From Lachnospiraceae bacterium (GTDB lineage Bacteria; Bacillota; Clostridia; Lachnospirales; Lachnospiraceae), in the NCBI GenBank assembly GCA_017619635.1, contig JAFZRZ010000021.1, positions 1 through 40,790 on the forward strand: a DNA stretch of 40,790 nucleotides. Direction: 5' to 3'. The position numbers and the translations under genes are program-made. Position 1 is the first letter of the stretch. The number at the start of each line of letters is the position of its first letter. This document shows, piece by piece, positions 7,810-16,449 of this stretch. The notes beneath the pieces were generated by a model that worked only from the letters and a program-made list of their open reading frames with translations, searched no databases and was not told the DNA's origin.

Positions 7810-9474
7810 TTAAGATCCCAAAGTATTAACGATGTGTTCCAACATCTCATCAACCACGTTGATATATCTTGATGCCGCATTGTATGCGTTTTGGAACTTT
7901 ATCATATGAGAAAGCTCTTCATCGGTTGAAACACCGATTATCTGCTCTCTTGCATTACTTGTCGCATTGACTGTCTGTTCCTGGTTCTTCAGGATTGATT
8001 CATATAGATATCCGGAATTTGCCACCTGGCTTACAAGGTCTGAATAGTAATCAACGAAACTGCTCTTTTTCTTTATATTAATGTTAAGGACATTGTCCTC
8101 TTCCATAAATTCAGCTTTAAGCTGTTCCATTGTTGTGAAATCAACGCTTCCGTCAGGAAGAACAAATCCCATCTTGGTAGGCTGCTGTAAAAGCTGCATA
8201 TTTATCTGTAGATTGTCTGTGCTGTAAAGAGTCTCAGGCACATCAGGATCTTCCGGCATGTATGTACTTCCTGTATATCCGTCTGATGCAATCTTCTGGA
8301 ATACCTGCAAAGGATTTCCGTTTGCATCCCTTAAATATGTAGAATTCGGATTGATCGCTGTTGCTCTTGCAGCTCCGTCACTTAAAACCTGGTTTATCGT
8401 GGTAGCCACGTTGTGTATCAGCTGATCAAACTCAGCCATGATATTCATACAAAGTGACTGTGAAACCGAATTTGTATACCTGCTCTCATCAAGATCAACA
8501 TATGTTCCCTTGTGATCTCCTCTTGCAAGTAGTGTTGATTTTAGTTTTCCTATATCTGTATCTATATCTGATGATATAAGTCTGTCGAGATCAAAAACTG
8601 CTGCCTTCTTGGCTTCTTCAACCGTGTAATATCTGTTTCCGAATGTGTCGAGCTCATACCTTGCATTCTTCTCCCAGAACACATAAGAGAAACCTGTATC
8701 AGGATCGGTCTTTGTCATTACCTTGTACGCATAATCTCCTCTTACAAGATCTTCACCTTCCATCTGTATCCAGATAGTAGAGTCCAGATCTTCCGAATAA
8801 GATATCGAAGCGATCTTTCCGAGTTCATCTATAAGATGGTTTCTCTCATCTCTAAGGTCGTTGGCTTCCTCAAATCCACCACATTCTATATATCTTATCT
8901 CATCGTTAAGATTTTTGATCCGGTCTGCATAATCATTTATAGTGTCAACAAGCTGATTAACCTGTCCGTTAAGACTCTTCTGATAATCAACCAGTCCGTC
9001 ATAGACTGACTGACCTCTTGAAAGGAACTCTGAACATTTCTCAATAAATAATCCCTGTGTTACCGCACTGCTTGGATCCTTTGCCATCTCCTGAACTGAA
9101 ACCCAAAGATCATCTATCGCTTCATGGAATGATTCTCCGTTCATCTCATCCAAAAGACTCTGAATCTCATCAAGGACATCCACGCTTACTTCGTAAAATC
9201 CCTGTCTGCCTGCTTCTGTCCTGTATGTATTATCCAGGAACACATCACGAACCTGACGGGTTTTTGCATACACGACACCAAGTCCGACTTGTTGGTCGGA
9301 CACGGCATTTCTGTTTATTGATATTGTATTGTATACATTGGTGGCTTGCATGACCTGCTGGCGTACGTAGCCGGCATTTTCTGCATTAGAAACGTTATGT
9401 GCTGTTGTATTGAGTGCGTTCTGACTTGTCTGAAGCCCTGAAACGCCTACATATAAACTACCCATTATAGACAT
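7810..9474 (-). CDS. flgK: Flagellar hook-associated protein 1 FlgK (shorter copy)
   Basis: This 554-residue FlgK starts MSIMGSLYVGVSGLQTSQNA, followed by LNTTAHNVSNAENAGYVRQQ, a standard hook-junction N-terminus. It contains DLRDERNHLIDELGKI (about residues 205-220) and ends with MIKFQNAYNAASRYINVVDE, the conserved C-terminal helix. It lies directly after flgN, the FlgK/FlgL chaperone gene, which is the usual flgK position. The start at 9472-9474 has GAGG at good spacing; an in-frame ATG three codons later is less well placed. The two flgK proteins share only their end domains at a clear level, so the duplication is old. Confidence 0.94.
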   Translation of the reverse strand: MSIMGSLYVGVSGLQTSQNALNTTAHNVSNAENAGYVRQQVMQATNVYNTISINRNAVSDQQVGLGVVYAKTRQVRDVFLDNTYRTEAGRQGFYEVSVDVLDEIQSLLDEMNGESFHEAIDDLWVSVQEMAKDPSSAVTQGLFIEKCSEFLSRGQSVYDGLVDYQKSLNGQVNQLVDTINDYADRIKNLNDEIRYIECGGFEEANDLRDERNHLIDELGKIASISYSEDLDSTIWIQMEGEDLVRGDYAYKVMTKTDPDTGFSYVFWEKNARYELDTFGNRYYTVEEAKKAAVFDLDRLISSDIDTDIGKLKSTLLARGDHKGTYVDLDESRYTNSVSQSLCMNIMAEFDQLIHNVATTINQVLSDGAARATAINPNSTYLRDANGNPLQVFQKIASDGYTGSTYMPEDPDVPETLYSTDNLQINMQLLQQPTKMGFVLPDGSVDFTTMEQLKAEFMEEDNVLNINIKKKSSFVDYYSDLVSQVANSGYLYESILKNQEQTVNATSNAREQIIGVSTDEELSHMIKFQNAYNAASRYINVVDEMLEHIVNTLGS

Positions 9475-9498
9475 AGGCTTTACCTCACATACAGGGGA

Positions 9499-10017
9499 TT
9501 AACTCTTACTATCAAAACGGCCGCTGCTCACTCCCATAACATCTCCGGACGCATACGCGTTCTTTGTGTAATTGGCTGTCTCGGGAGCCGCCTTCATGGC
9601 CTGGATTACATTCATATCAAATTGTATGAGCTCGAGTGAACTTTCTATAAGCTGCTTGTTCTGCTCGTTTGACCTTCTCATCTGTTTAATGGTCTCTGAA
9701 AGTTTGTCATGCAAAACAGCTAGCTTTTTCTGTTCCTGTGGTCTTGAGCTCAGCAGGGTGATAAGATCGCCCAGCTTTAATGTGTTAACGTCCCTGTTTA
9801 CTACATTGGCTATATCCTTCATGCACTCCTCACGCTTTTTTTCCACATGAGATAGTCTAGAAAGAATAAGCTGCTCTTCATCCGTGATTTTGCCTAATGC
9901 CTCGAGATCGGCGCTGACGATAACCGGTGTCTTCTTTAAAGACAGATCAAGGAGTCTATCGTATTCCTCAGACTCCTGTCCTAAAGTATTAATGAGTTCT
10001 TCCATTAAACTTGCCAC
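9499..10017 (-). CDS. flgN: Flagellar export chaperone FlgN
   Basis: FlgN binds FlgK and FlgL in the cytoplasm and delivers them to the export gate. The 172-residue protein is helical throughout, with an N-terminal LMEELINTLGQESEEYDRLL and KKTPVIVSADLEALGKIT, which resemble the FlgN family pattern (L...L...E...Y..LL...K...I...D...L). The GTG at 10015-10017 has AGGGG 8 nt upstream. An in-frame ATG at 10003-10005 lacks a comparable SD, so the GTG is preferred. It lies between flgM and flgK, as in B. subtilis (yvyG). Confidence 0.88.
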   Translation of the reverse strand: MASLMEELINTLGQESEEYDRLLDLSLKKTPVIVSADLEALGKITDEEQLILSRLSHVEKKREECMKDIANVVNRDVNTLKLGDLITLLSSRPQEQKKLAVLHDKLSETIKQMRRSNEQNKQLIESSLELIQFDMNVIQAMKAAPETANYTKNAYASGDVMGVSSGRFDSKS

Positions 10018-10069
10018 CGGTTATTCCCCTTTCCCTAGTCATGATCAATCCTTAAGATCATGTTTTCGA

Positions 10070-10348
10070 TCAGATCGCCTTCTCAAAATTTGCGAAAAGT
10101 TTTTCCGCCAAGCTGTCACTGTCAACGCTGTAAGTGCCTGCGTCAATCTTACTCTTGATATCCGCTACAAGGTCTTCCCTTACATCAGAAGTTGAGGCTA
10201 CTGCCTGCTTTGCTGTTCTAAGGTCCTTGCCTATGCTGGAGATCTGCAGTTGATCAGAGAAGCTCTTGGTGGTCTCGCTCTTCACCTGTTTGTTCTTGTT
10301 ACCCAGGTTATACATGCTCTGTATCTGGGCAAATGCATCTATACGCAT
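10070..10348 (-). CDS. flgM: Anti-sigma-28 factor FlgM
   Basis: FlgM holds sigma-28 (FliA/SigD) inactive until the hook-basal body is complete. The 92-residue protein has the family pattern in its C-terminal half: VREDLVADIKSKIDAGTYSV followed by DSDSLAEKLFANFEKAI, the sigma-binding helices. The N-terminal half is polar and probably unstructured. CAGGAGG precedes the ATG. It heads the flgM-flgN-flgK-flgK-flgL-fliW-csrA unit, and its own promoter is sigma-28-like, closing the usual negative feedback loop. Confidence 0.94.
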   Translation of the reverse strand: MRIDAFAQIQSMYNLGNKNKQVKSETTKSFSDQLQISSIGKDLRTAKQAVASTSDVREDLVADIKSKIDAGTYSVDSDSLAEKLFANFEKAI

Positions 10349-10375
10349 ATTCGCTCCTCCTGAAAAAAACTTGTA

Positions 10376-10403
10376 TCGGACTTATATAAAACTAAAAGTC
10401 CGA
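10376..10403 (-). repeat. 8-bp hairpin in the flgM leader
   Basis: TCGGACTT (10376-10383) and AAGTCCGA (10396-10403) form a perfect inverted repeat with a 12-nt loop in the flgM 5' leader. It repeats the TCCGA element of the nearby -10 box. It ends 27 nt before the start codon. Confidence 0.55.
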
Positions 10404-10432
10404 CACATATTGAACCTTTCGCTTCATAATGT

Positions 10433-10459
10433 TTATCGGACTTTTATTTAATATCTTTA
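10433..10459 (-). promoter_or_regulatory. Sigma-28 promoter of the flgM operon
   Basis: The minus strand reads TAAA (10456-10459), exactly 15 nt, then TCCGATAA (10433-10440). Only the first -10 base differs from the sigma-28 consensus TAAA-N15-GCCGATAA. The predicted leader to flgM is about 78 nt. Confidence 0.8.
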
Positions 10460-10482
10460 ATACAATTTTCAAAAATTATTGA

Positions 10483-12141
10483 TCAATTTATATTTCTGAT
10501 GATCTCACGCACCATAAGAATGTTGGTCGGTGTAACGGAAATATCATCAATTCCGTAGTCAACTATCTTTCTTACTATATCTGCATCGGAAGCCATTTCA
10601 CCACAAATTCCTACAGTACAGTCATTTGCATGAGCGTTGTCGATAGTCAGTTTTATCTGCCTTAATATCGCGTCATGATGCGGGTCGTAATATTTCTGAA
10701 CTTTGTCATTAGTCCTGTCCACAGCCAGTGTGTACTGACTAAGATCATTGGTGCCTATTGAGAAGAAGTCAACTTCTTTTGCAAGAAGATCACTTATCAT
10801 GACTGCTGCCGGTGTCTCTATCATGATACCGATCTCACAGTCTCTGTAAGGATATCCTTCATCCGAAAGCTGCTTTTTTACCTTCTCACATATGCTCTTA
10901 ACTTCCCTAACTTCAGTCACTGAAGTGATCATAGGAAACATTATCGCTATGTTACCAAAATAACTTGCCCTGTATACGGCTCTTAACTGTGTCTCAAACA
11001 TTTCTCTCTTATCAAGAGAAATACGAATACCTCTGTATCCGAGTGCAGGATTCTCCTCTACACCGGTATCTATGTAAGATACCTGCTTGTCACCGCCTAT
11101 ATCAGCTGTACGTATTATGAATCTCCTGCCGCCAAGACTCTCTGCTATCCTGCGGTACATAACAAACTGTTCTTCTTCGCTCGGAGCTTCGTCTCTTTCC
11201 ATATACAGATACTCAGATCTGTAGAGTCCTGCTCCCTCTGCATCATTGATCAGAGCAGTAGCTACATCCTTTTCCCCGTTTATATTCGCATAAAGATTTA
11301 TCTTTCTTCCCGATCCGGTCACAGTCTTTTTCCCTTTCATGACATTTAACAGCTGTTTGTTCTTCATTTCCTTCTTGATCCTGGTGTCATATACTTTAAG
11401 TTCCTCATCAGTAGGATCAACTATGAAACGTCCGCTGTAACCGTCAAGAATGGCCATTCTGCCTTCAAACTGTGGTGATACTGTCTCACTGAGCTGGATA
11501 TTTCCCTGTCCGTCAACATATCCGTAAAGATCAACACCTATCAGTGCCGGTATGTTCAGACTTTTTGAGAGGATAGCTGTATGTGAATTAGCACTCGATT
11601 CACTTATCACAAATCCTGCTATATACGTCTTGTCAAGTCTTACTATCTCTCCCGGAGTAAGATCATCAGCCAAGAGTATCACAGGCTCATTATACTTATT
11701 GGAATATGCAGATCCTTCAGTCAGGATCTCAATTACCTTATTATATACTTCTCTGACATCCTTTATCCTGTCGCTGATATAGTCATCATCGAGTTTGGAC
11801 ATCATCTTTGCAAAATTGTCTATGGTTATCGCAACTGCGTATTCAGCATTAACCTTTTGTGTCCTTATGATATTGATCACCGATTCTTTGTAATCCATAT
11901 CCTCAAGAAGGACCATATCTGCTTTAAAAATGGACGCACTTGAACTGCCGACCTCTTCGAGAGCCTTTGCATACAGCCTTTCATATTCATTACCGGCTGT
12001 AAGAAGTGCATCCTCGAAGCGCTTGACTTCACCTTCAACATCCTGACACTTGCGTCTTACGACTGTAGTTTCAGTCCTGTCATATATGGCTAGTTTAGCA
12101 ACGGCATAACCCGCGCATACGCTCTTTCCTTTAAGCTGCAT
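10483..12141 (-). CDS. ptsI: PTS enzyme I (phosphoenolpyruvate-protein phosphotransferase), divergent
   Basis: Enzyme I takes phosphate from PEP and passes it to HPr. The 552-residue protein has the HPr-binding N-terminal domain, the phospho-histidine domain and the C-terminal PEP-binding TIM barrel: RSEYLYMERDEAPSEEEQF, NPALGYRGIRISL, GTNDLSQYTLAVDRTND and GICGEMASD with the catalytic Cys. The phospho-accepting His (residue about 187) lies in SESSANSHTAIL, where the usual Gly-Gly-x-Thr-Ser-His has become Ser-Ala-Asn-Ser-His. The His itself is kept. I use the ATG at 12139-12141, which has AAGG about 8 nt upstream; a TTG two codons earlier is poor. It follows the carboxypeptidase gene by 36 nt. 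It could be a regulatory EI paralogue. Confidence 0.9.
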   Translation of the reverse strand: MQLKGKSVCAGYAVAKLAIYDRTETTVVRRKCQDVEGEVKRFEDALLTAGNEYERLYAKALEEVGSSSASIFKADMVLLEDMDYKESVINIIRTQKVNAEYAVAITIDNFAKMMSKLDDDYISDRIKDVREVYNKVIEILTEGSAYSNKYNEPVILLADDLTPGEIVRLDKTYIAGFVISESSANSHTAILSKSLNIPALIGVDLYGYVDGQGNIQLSETVSPQFEGRMAILDGYSGRFIVDPTDEELKVYDTRIKKEMKNKQLLNVMKGKKTVTGSGRKINLYANINGEKDVATALINDAEGAGLYRSEYLYMERDEAPSEEEQFVMYRRIAESLGGRRFIIRTADIGGDKQVSYIDTGVEENPALGYRGIRISLDKREMFETQLRAVYRASYFGNIAIMFPMITSVTEVREVKSICEKVKKQLSDEGYPYRDCEIGIMIETPAAVMISDLLAKEVDFFSIGTNDLSQYTLAVDRTNDKVQKYYDPHHDAILRQIKLTIDNAHANDCTVGICGEMASDADIVRKIVDYGIDDISVTPTNILMVREIIRNIN

Positions 12142-12177
12142 CCCCAATACCTTGCCGACAGTTTTCGCTATCGGTAT

Positions 12178-13305
12178 CTATTTCACATATTTTTCATATA
12201 ATGCCACATGATCAAAGATCGCACGCCATGCACTGTGTGCATTTCCCGTGGCACATATATATACCGTTCCGTCATCGCCAATGGTATAGCTTACTGCACA
12301 GTTGCCCGACTGAACAACATATCCGGTCTTTGCTCCCATGACTTCCGTCTTGGTATACTTGTCTTCAATCCTTCTCATAAACCAGTTCGAGAGTTCTAGC
12401 CCTTCGGGATGTTCCTCTGTCGCTGTAGTCACATGCATATGCTCATGAAGCACCTGCCTGCATATATCATTCTCTATGGCAGCCTTCAAGATCATGGACA
12501 TGTCATAAAGCGTTGTATAATGATCTTCTCCGTAAAGACCTGCGGAGTTTGTAAAATGCGTTCCTGTTAGACCAAGCTCTGCCACCTTGTCATTCATCAT
12601 CTGAATGAATTTATCTTCGTCACCGGCAACATATCTTTCGAGAGCGTGACAGCATTCTCCGCCAGAAGGCATTATAGCACCATATAAAATATCCTTAACT
12701 GGTACTGTCTCTCCGGCTGTAAATCCGGCACAGCTTAAGTCATGTATATATGCAAAATCAGTGTCTTCGAGTGTGATCTCAAACTCATCATCCAAATCCG
12801 TGATATGCTCGCAGGCAACAAGGGCTGTCATGACCTTTGTCATGGATGCCGGATTCATCCTGTCTCCACCGTTTCTGGTAACGAGTACTTTTCCGTTTGT
12901 CGCATCTATAAGTGTTGCAAACTGACTCTGCACCTCTTCTTCCGTGATGCTTACATCTGCTCCGGCGGTGTCAGGTTTATATCCCTCAAACAATTTAGGA
13001 CGCTCAACGGTTATGGGAAGCATGTTTTGTATCTCAGGTTCTTTTACGACTGGCTCTTCTATAACGACCGGCACTTCCGGAACCTGGACTTCCATTGCCT
13101 GCTCCGGTTCTTCTACCTTATGCTTATCCACAAGTGAACGGATTCCCCATACGATAACAACGATCATCGCTATTATCGCTATCAGTCCTATGACAACAAG
13201 CGGTATCATGCGCTTTAACATGGCTCGCATGGCCGCCTGACGTTTTTTCTCTTCCTTCATACGTTCGCGTCTTGCTAAACGCTCCTGATCGTATGATGCA
13301 TCCAT
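12178..13305 (-). CDS. Membrane-anchored D-alanyl-D-alanine carboxypeptidase (peptidase S11)
   Basis: A penicillin-binding-protein-type carboxypeptidase that trims D-Ala from peptidoglycan stem peptides outside the membrane. Of 375 residues, about 1-33 are a basic cytoplasmic tail, 34-54 a single membrane segment, and 55-115 a Pro/Glu/Val-rich linker. The S11 catalytic domain follows: S154-M-T-K157 (SxxK), S214-G-G in place of the usual SxN, and K326-T-G. The N-terminal anchor differs from DacA-type enzymes, which use a cleaved signal and C-terminal amphipathic helix. GGGGAG precedes the ATG. A terminator separates it from the gene upstream; its own promoter is not clear. Confidence 0.9.
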   Translation of the reverse strand: MDASYDQERLARRERMKEEKKRQAAMRAMLKRMIPLVVIGLIAIIAMIVVIVWGIRSLVDKHKVEEPEQAMEVQVPEVPVVIEEPVVKEPEIQNMLPITVERPKLFEGYKPDTAGADVSITEEEVQSQFATLIDATNGKVLVTRNGGDRMNPASMTKVMTALVACEHITDLDDEFEITLEDTDFAYIHDLSCAGFTAGETVPVKDILYGAIMPSGGECCHALERYVAGDEDKFIQMMNDKVAELGLTGTHFTNSAGLYGEDHYTTLYDMSMILKAAIENDICRQVLHEHMHVTTATEEHPEGLELSNWFMRRIEDKYTKTEVMGAKTGYVVQSGNCAVSYTIGDDGTVYICATGNAHSAWRAIFDHVALYEKYVK

Positions 13306-13328
13306 ATCGCTATACTCCCCGTATTATA

Positions 13329-13357
13329 AAAACAGGTAGACAGACGCTACCTGTTTT
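13329..13357 (-). terminator. Rho-independent terminator after the FAD oxidoreductase
   Basis: AAAACAGGTAG (13329-13339) and CTACCTGTTTT (13347-13357) form a perfect 11-bp stem with a 7-nt loop. A T run follows on the minus strand. It lies 23 nt past the stop of the 13381-14934 gene. Confidence 0.88.
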
Positions 13358-13380
13358 AATATTGATATTCGCCCGACACA

Positions 13381-14934
13381 TTATTTAGTCTCGTGGTATT
13401 CTTTCTCAGTGTTAACGCTCCAGATATTGCTCTTATCCTTTGTGCCATCAAGGATGTTCTTAACTGTCTCAAATGATGTGCACATCGAATGATCGAGGTT
13501 GTTATATCTGTGCTGTCCGTTTCTTCCGACACAGTACAGGTTTTCTATACCGCTCAAATACTCAACAAGATCATCCATATGTTCATAAGTGTCAAAGTAC
13601 GCAGGATAAGCTTTTTTAACTTTTTCCTCGTGGTAGTCGAGCACTTCGCTTCTGTCAGCGATAAGTCCCAGGTTGATCATATCCTTAATGGCAAAGTCAG
13701 CGAATTCTTCCTCTGACATGTTCCACCACTCATCATTCTCGTAGCAGAAATACTCAAGTCCTACCCAAACGGTATTCTCAAGGTCTTTTACCATATAAGG
13801 AGACCAGTTATTGTATATCTGGAATCTTCCCATCTGAATACCCTTATCGTGAACATACACCCAGTTATCCGGAATGATGTTTCCGATGGTCTTCATCTTG
13901 GTCTTATTCTGTAATAGTAACTTCGGAACCAGTACACCAAGTGTAATATAATCTCTGTATGGCAGTCCCGCAGCTATATCAGCATACTGTTTGGGCACAT
14001 CATTCATCCCTGCTACAAGGTCTTTTACAGGCATGCTTGATATTACGTAGTCGCCCTCAAACACTTCTTCTTTGCCATCGTGAATAACTCTTACTCCTGT
14101 AAGTCTGTTATTCTCATCCTTGATCACTCCAACCACCTGATGGTTCTTAAGTATCTTTCCTCCGCGCTTTTCAATTTCAGATGCCGTAACATCCCATAAT
14201 TGTCCGGGCCCGAGTTTCGGATATTTGAATTCTTCTATGAGAGATGTCTCAACCTTACGGTTTTCTTTTCCCGGAAGAACTTTTCCGAACATATCCTTAA
14301 CTATTGCTACTATGGAAAGACCTTTTACTCTCTGGCTTCCCCAGTCAGGAGCTATAACACTCGGGTGTCTCCCCCAGAGGTTTTCTGTATATCTTTCAAA
14401 GAACATGCTGTAAAGTTTTTTACCGAATCTGTTAATGTAAAAATCTTCCAGACTGTTTTCTTTTCTCTTATGTATGATACTCGCAAGATAACTGAATCCG
14501 ACCTGCATGGTCGTAATAAATCCCATGTTTGTGATGGTCTCTAACTTCAGTGATATCGGATAATCAAAGAACTTCCTGTTAAAAAAAATCCTTGATACTC
14601 TTCTTCTCGTGAGCATTGTCCTGTCTTCATTTTCGGGATCGGGACCTTTATCAGCAAGCGGAACCTTGATATCCAGAGTCTTATAGTCATACGCCGGAGC
14701 AGCCTGCATGGGCAGCATCTTGTTCCACCACTCATTTACTTCGGGAACTTTGGAGAAGAATCTGTGTCCTCCCATATCCATCCTGTTTCCTTTGTAGGTG
14801 ACAGTCTTGGATATACCTCCCATATGCTCGCTTTCTTCGAAAACCGTAACTTCTATATCATCGGTTTTTTCCAACAATTCATACGCTGCTGTAAGTCCCG
14901 CAGGACCCGCACCGATTATCAATGCTTTTTTCAT
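13381..14934 (-). CDS. FAD-dependent oxidoreductase of the UDP-galactopyranose mutase / amine oxidase-like group
   Basis: The N-terminus [20 protein letters not shown] is a GxGxxG Rossmann fold for FAD, followed by the [17 protein letters not shown] ribityl-binding region and GHRFFS. The C-terminus has [19 protein letters not shown], resembling the FAD-closing motif of UDP-galactopyranose mutase-like and protoporphyrinogen oxidase-like enzymes. At 517 residues it is longer than a typical Glf (about 370-400). No membrane segment is obvious. It stands alone between a promoter and a terminator; the neighbouring run contains glycan-type genes, which makes a sugar nucleotide or lipid-linked sugar a possible substrate. 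The reaction itself is unknown. Confidence 0.75.
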   Translation of the reverse strand: MKKALIIGAGPAGLTAAYELLEKTDDIEVTVFEESEHMGGISKTVTYKGNRMDMGGHRFFSKVPEVNEWWNKMLPMQAAPAYDYKTLDIKVPLADKGPDPENEDRTMLTRRRVSRIFFNRKFFDYPISLKLETITNMGFITTMQVGFSYLASIIHKRKENSLEDFYINRFGKKLYSMFFERYTENLWGRHPSVIAPDWGSQRVKGLSIVAIVKDMFGKVLPGKENRKVETSLIEEFKYPKLGPGQLWDVTASEIEKRGGKILKNHQVVGVIKDENNRLTGVRVIHDGKEEVFEGDYVISSMPVKDLVAGMNDVPKQYADIAAGLPYRDYITLGVLVPKLLLQNKTKMKTIGNIIPDNWVYVHDKGIQMGRFQIYNNWSPYMVKDLENTVWVGLEYFCYENDEWWNMSEEEFADFAIKDMINLGLIADRSEVLDYHEEKVKKAYPAYFDTYEHMDDLVEYLSGIENLYCVGRNGQHRYNNLDHSMCTSFETVKNILDGTKDKSNIWSVNTEKEYHETK

Positions 14935-14983
14935 TGTAGCCTCATTATATCAGTGTTGTAGCTGTTCAATCACAATCTATGTA

Positions 14984-15012
14984 AGTATATCATAATCCCG
15001 TAGTTATCTCAA
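14984..15012 (-). promoter_or_regulatory. Sigma-A promoter of the FAD oxidoreductase
   Basis: The minus strand reads TTGAGA (15007-15012), 17 nt, then TATACT (14984-14989): 5/6 and 5/6 matches with ideal spacing. The predicted leader is about 43 nt. Confidence 0.7.
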
Positions 15013-15059
15013 CCGTATGGACTCCCCACATACATATCCAAATCTTAAGATTTCTCAAG

Positions 15060-16421
15060 TTATGCTGCCTGTTCTTTCATATCTTTGTATTTTATACGAG
15101 CTACAGTGAACACGCATATCATGTGTACTAAAAATGTGATCGACCATGATATAGGATACGACGAATATAGGACTTCAGGTGTATGGTGATAAGCAAAATA
15201 GGTCATGATCCAAATGATACGAAAACCGCACGCTCCCATCAAAGATACCGCCATAGGCATTATAGAAAATCCCATGCCCCTTAAACTGCCCACTACAACA
15301 TCCATTACGCCGCAAAGAAAATATGTAGGAAAAATGATAGCCATTCTTCTGAGTCCGAAGGCTATAACATCAGCATCTTTGGAGTATATTCCTATAAGCT
15401 GTTTTCCGAAATACCAGCCTGTAAGTCCCATTCCAAGTCCGGTTACAGTTACACAAAACAGACAGTAAACCAAAACCTTTTGAACTCTTTTTATCTTCCT
15501 GGCTCCCATGTTCTGACCTGTAAAGCTGAGTGCCGTCTGATGGAATGAATTCATCGAGTTATAAACAAAACCCTCAAGATTGCATGTAGCTGTATTTCCC
15601 GCAACCGCTATAGCACCAAATGAGTTGACGCTTGATTGAATAAGAACATTTGATATTGAGAAGATCGCGCCCTGAAAGCCTGCAGGAAGTCCTACTCTTG
15701 CTATTCTTAAAGCCTCTGAGGGATCAAAGCCGAGTTCTGAAATGGCAAGCTTGCAGGGACCTTCGTTTTTAATAAGACATTTCACTATCATCACTGCACT
15801 CACAGCCTGTGAAATGATCGTTGCCCATGCAACTCCTCTGACACCCATAGAAAACCTAAGGACAAACACAAGATTCAGGATAACATTTATCACTCCAGCA
15901 ACAGTCAGATAATAAAGCGGCCTTTTGGTATCGCCGACAGCCCTGAGTATTGCAGCTCCGAAATTATAAAGAAGCATTACCGGCATTCCGAGAAAATATA
16001 TCTTCATATAACTTGCGGAAAGAGGGAGTATATCTTCGGGTGTCCCCATGAGCTCAAGCATGGGAGAAGAAGCCACCTGCCCTATGATCAAAAGCACAAA
16101 ACCACATATTATGCTTAGGGTGATGGCTGTGTGAAGTGACTTTGATAATTCTTTGAACCTGCCTGCCCCGTAATAATGTGCTATCGCCACATTAGCACCA
16201 ACAGAAAGGCCCATGAACACATTTATCAAAAGATTAATAAGAGAGCTGGTTGCCCCTACGGCCCCCAGCGCATTACTTCCGGCATATCTGCCTACTACGA
16301 CCATGTCAGCTGTGTTAAACAAAAGCTGAAGTATACCTGCTGCCATAAGAGGCAGAGTATACCTTATTATCTTGCCGAACAGTGGCCCGTTGCACATATC
16401 TATCTCATATCTGTTAGCCAT
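15060..16421 (-). CDS. MATE family efflux / flippase-like transporter
   Basis: A 453-residue, 12-helix integral membrane protein. The N-terminal half has YTLPLMAAGILQLLFNTADM followed by VVVGRYAGSNALGAVGATSS, the classic MATE (NorM/DinF-like) signature, and the pattern repeats in the second half. MATE proteins export cationic drugs or metabolites using Na+ or H+ gradients; related MOP-superfamily members flip lipid-linked sugars. I choose the ATG at 16419-16421 with AAAGGTGA upstream; a GTG three codons earlier overlaps this SD. It is the last gene of the run that starts with metF, 28 nt after the SGNH lipoprotein gene. Confidence 0.92.
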   Translation of the reverse strand: MANRYEIDMCNGPLFGKIIRYTLPLMAAGILQLLFNTADMVVVGRYAGSNALGAVGATSSLINLLINVFMGLSVGANVAIAHYYGAGRFKELSKSLHTAITLSIICGFVLLIIGQVASSPMLELMGTPEDILPLSASYMKIYFLGMPVMLLYNFGAAILRAVGDTKRPLYYLTVAGVINVILNLVFVLRFSMGVRGVAWATIISQAVSAVMIVKCLIKNEGPCKLAISELGFDPSEALRIARVGLPAGFQGAIFSISNVLIQSSVNSFGAIAVAGNTATCNLEGFVYNSMNSFHQTALSFTGQNMGARKIKRVQKVLVYCLFCVTVTGLGMGLTGWYFGKQLIGIYSKDADVIAFGLRRMAIIFPTYFLCGVMDVVVGSLRGMGFSIMPMAVSLMGACGFRIIWIMTYFAYHHTPEVLYSSYPISWSITFLVHMICVFTVARIKYKDMKEQAA

Positions 16422-16449
16422 CTGTTTCACCTTTCAAAAATCAAAATGA

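Noticed and set aside
13323..13351. TATAAT on the minus strand as the carboxypeptidase promoter
   Set aside because: The -35 at 17 nt (GGTAGC) does not match, and the box overlaps the terminator tail; start would fall on the SD.
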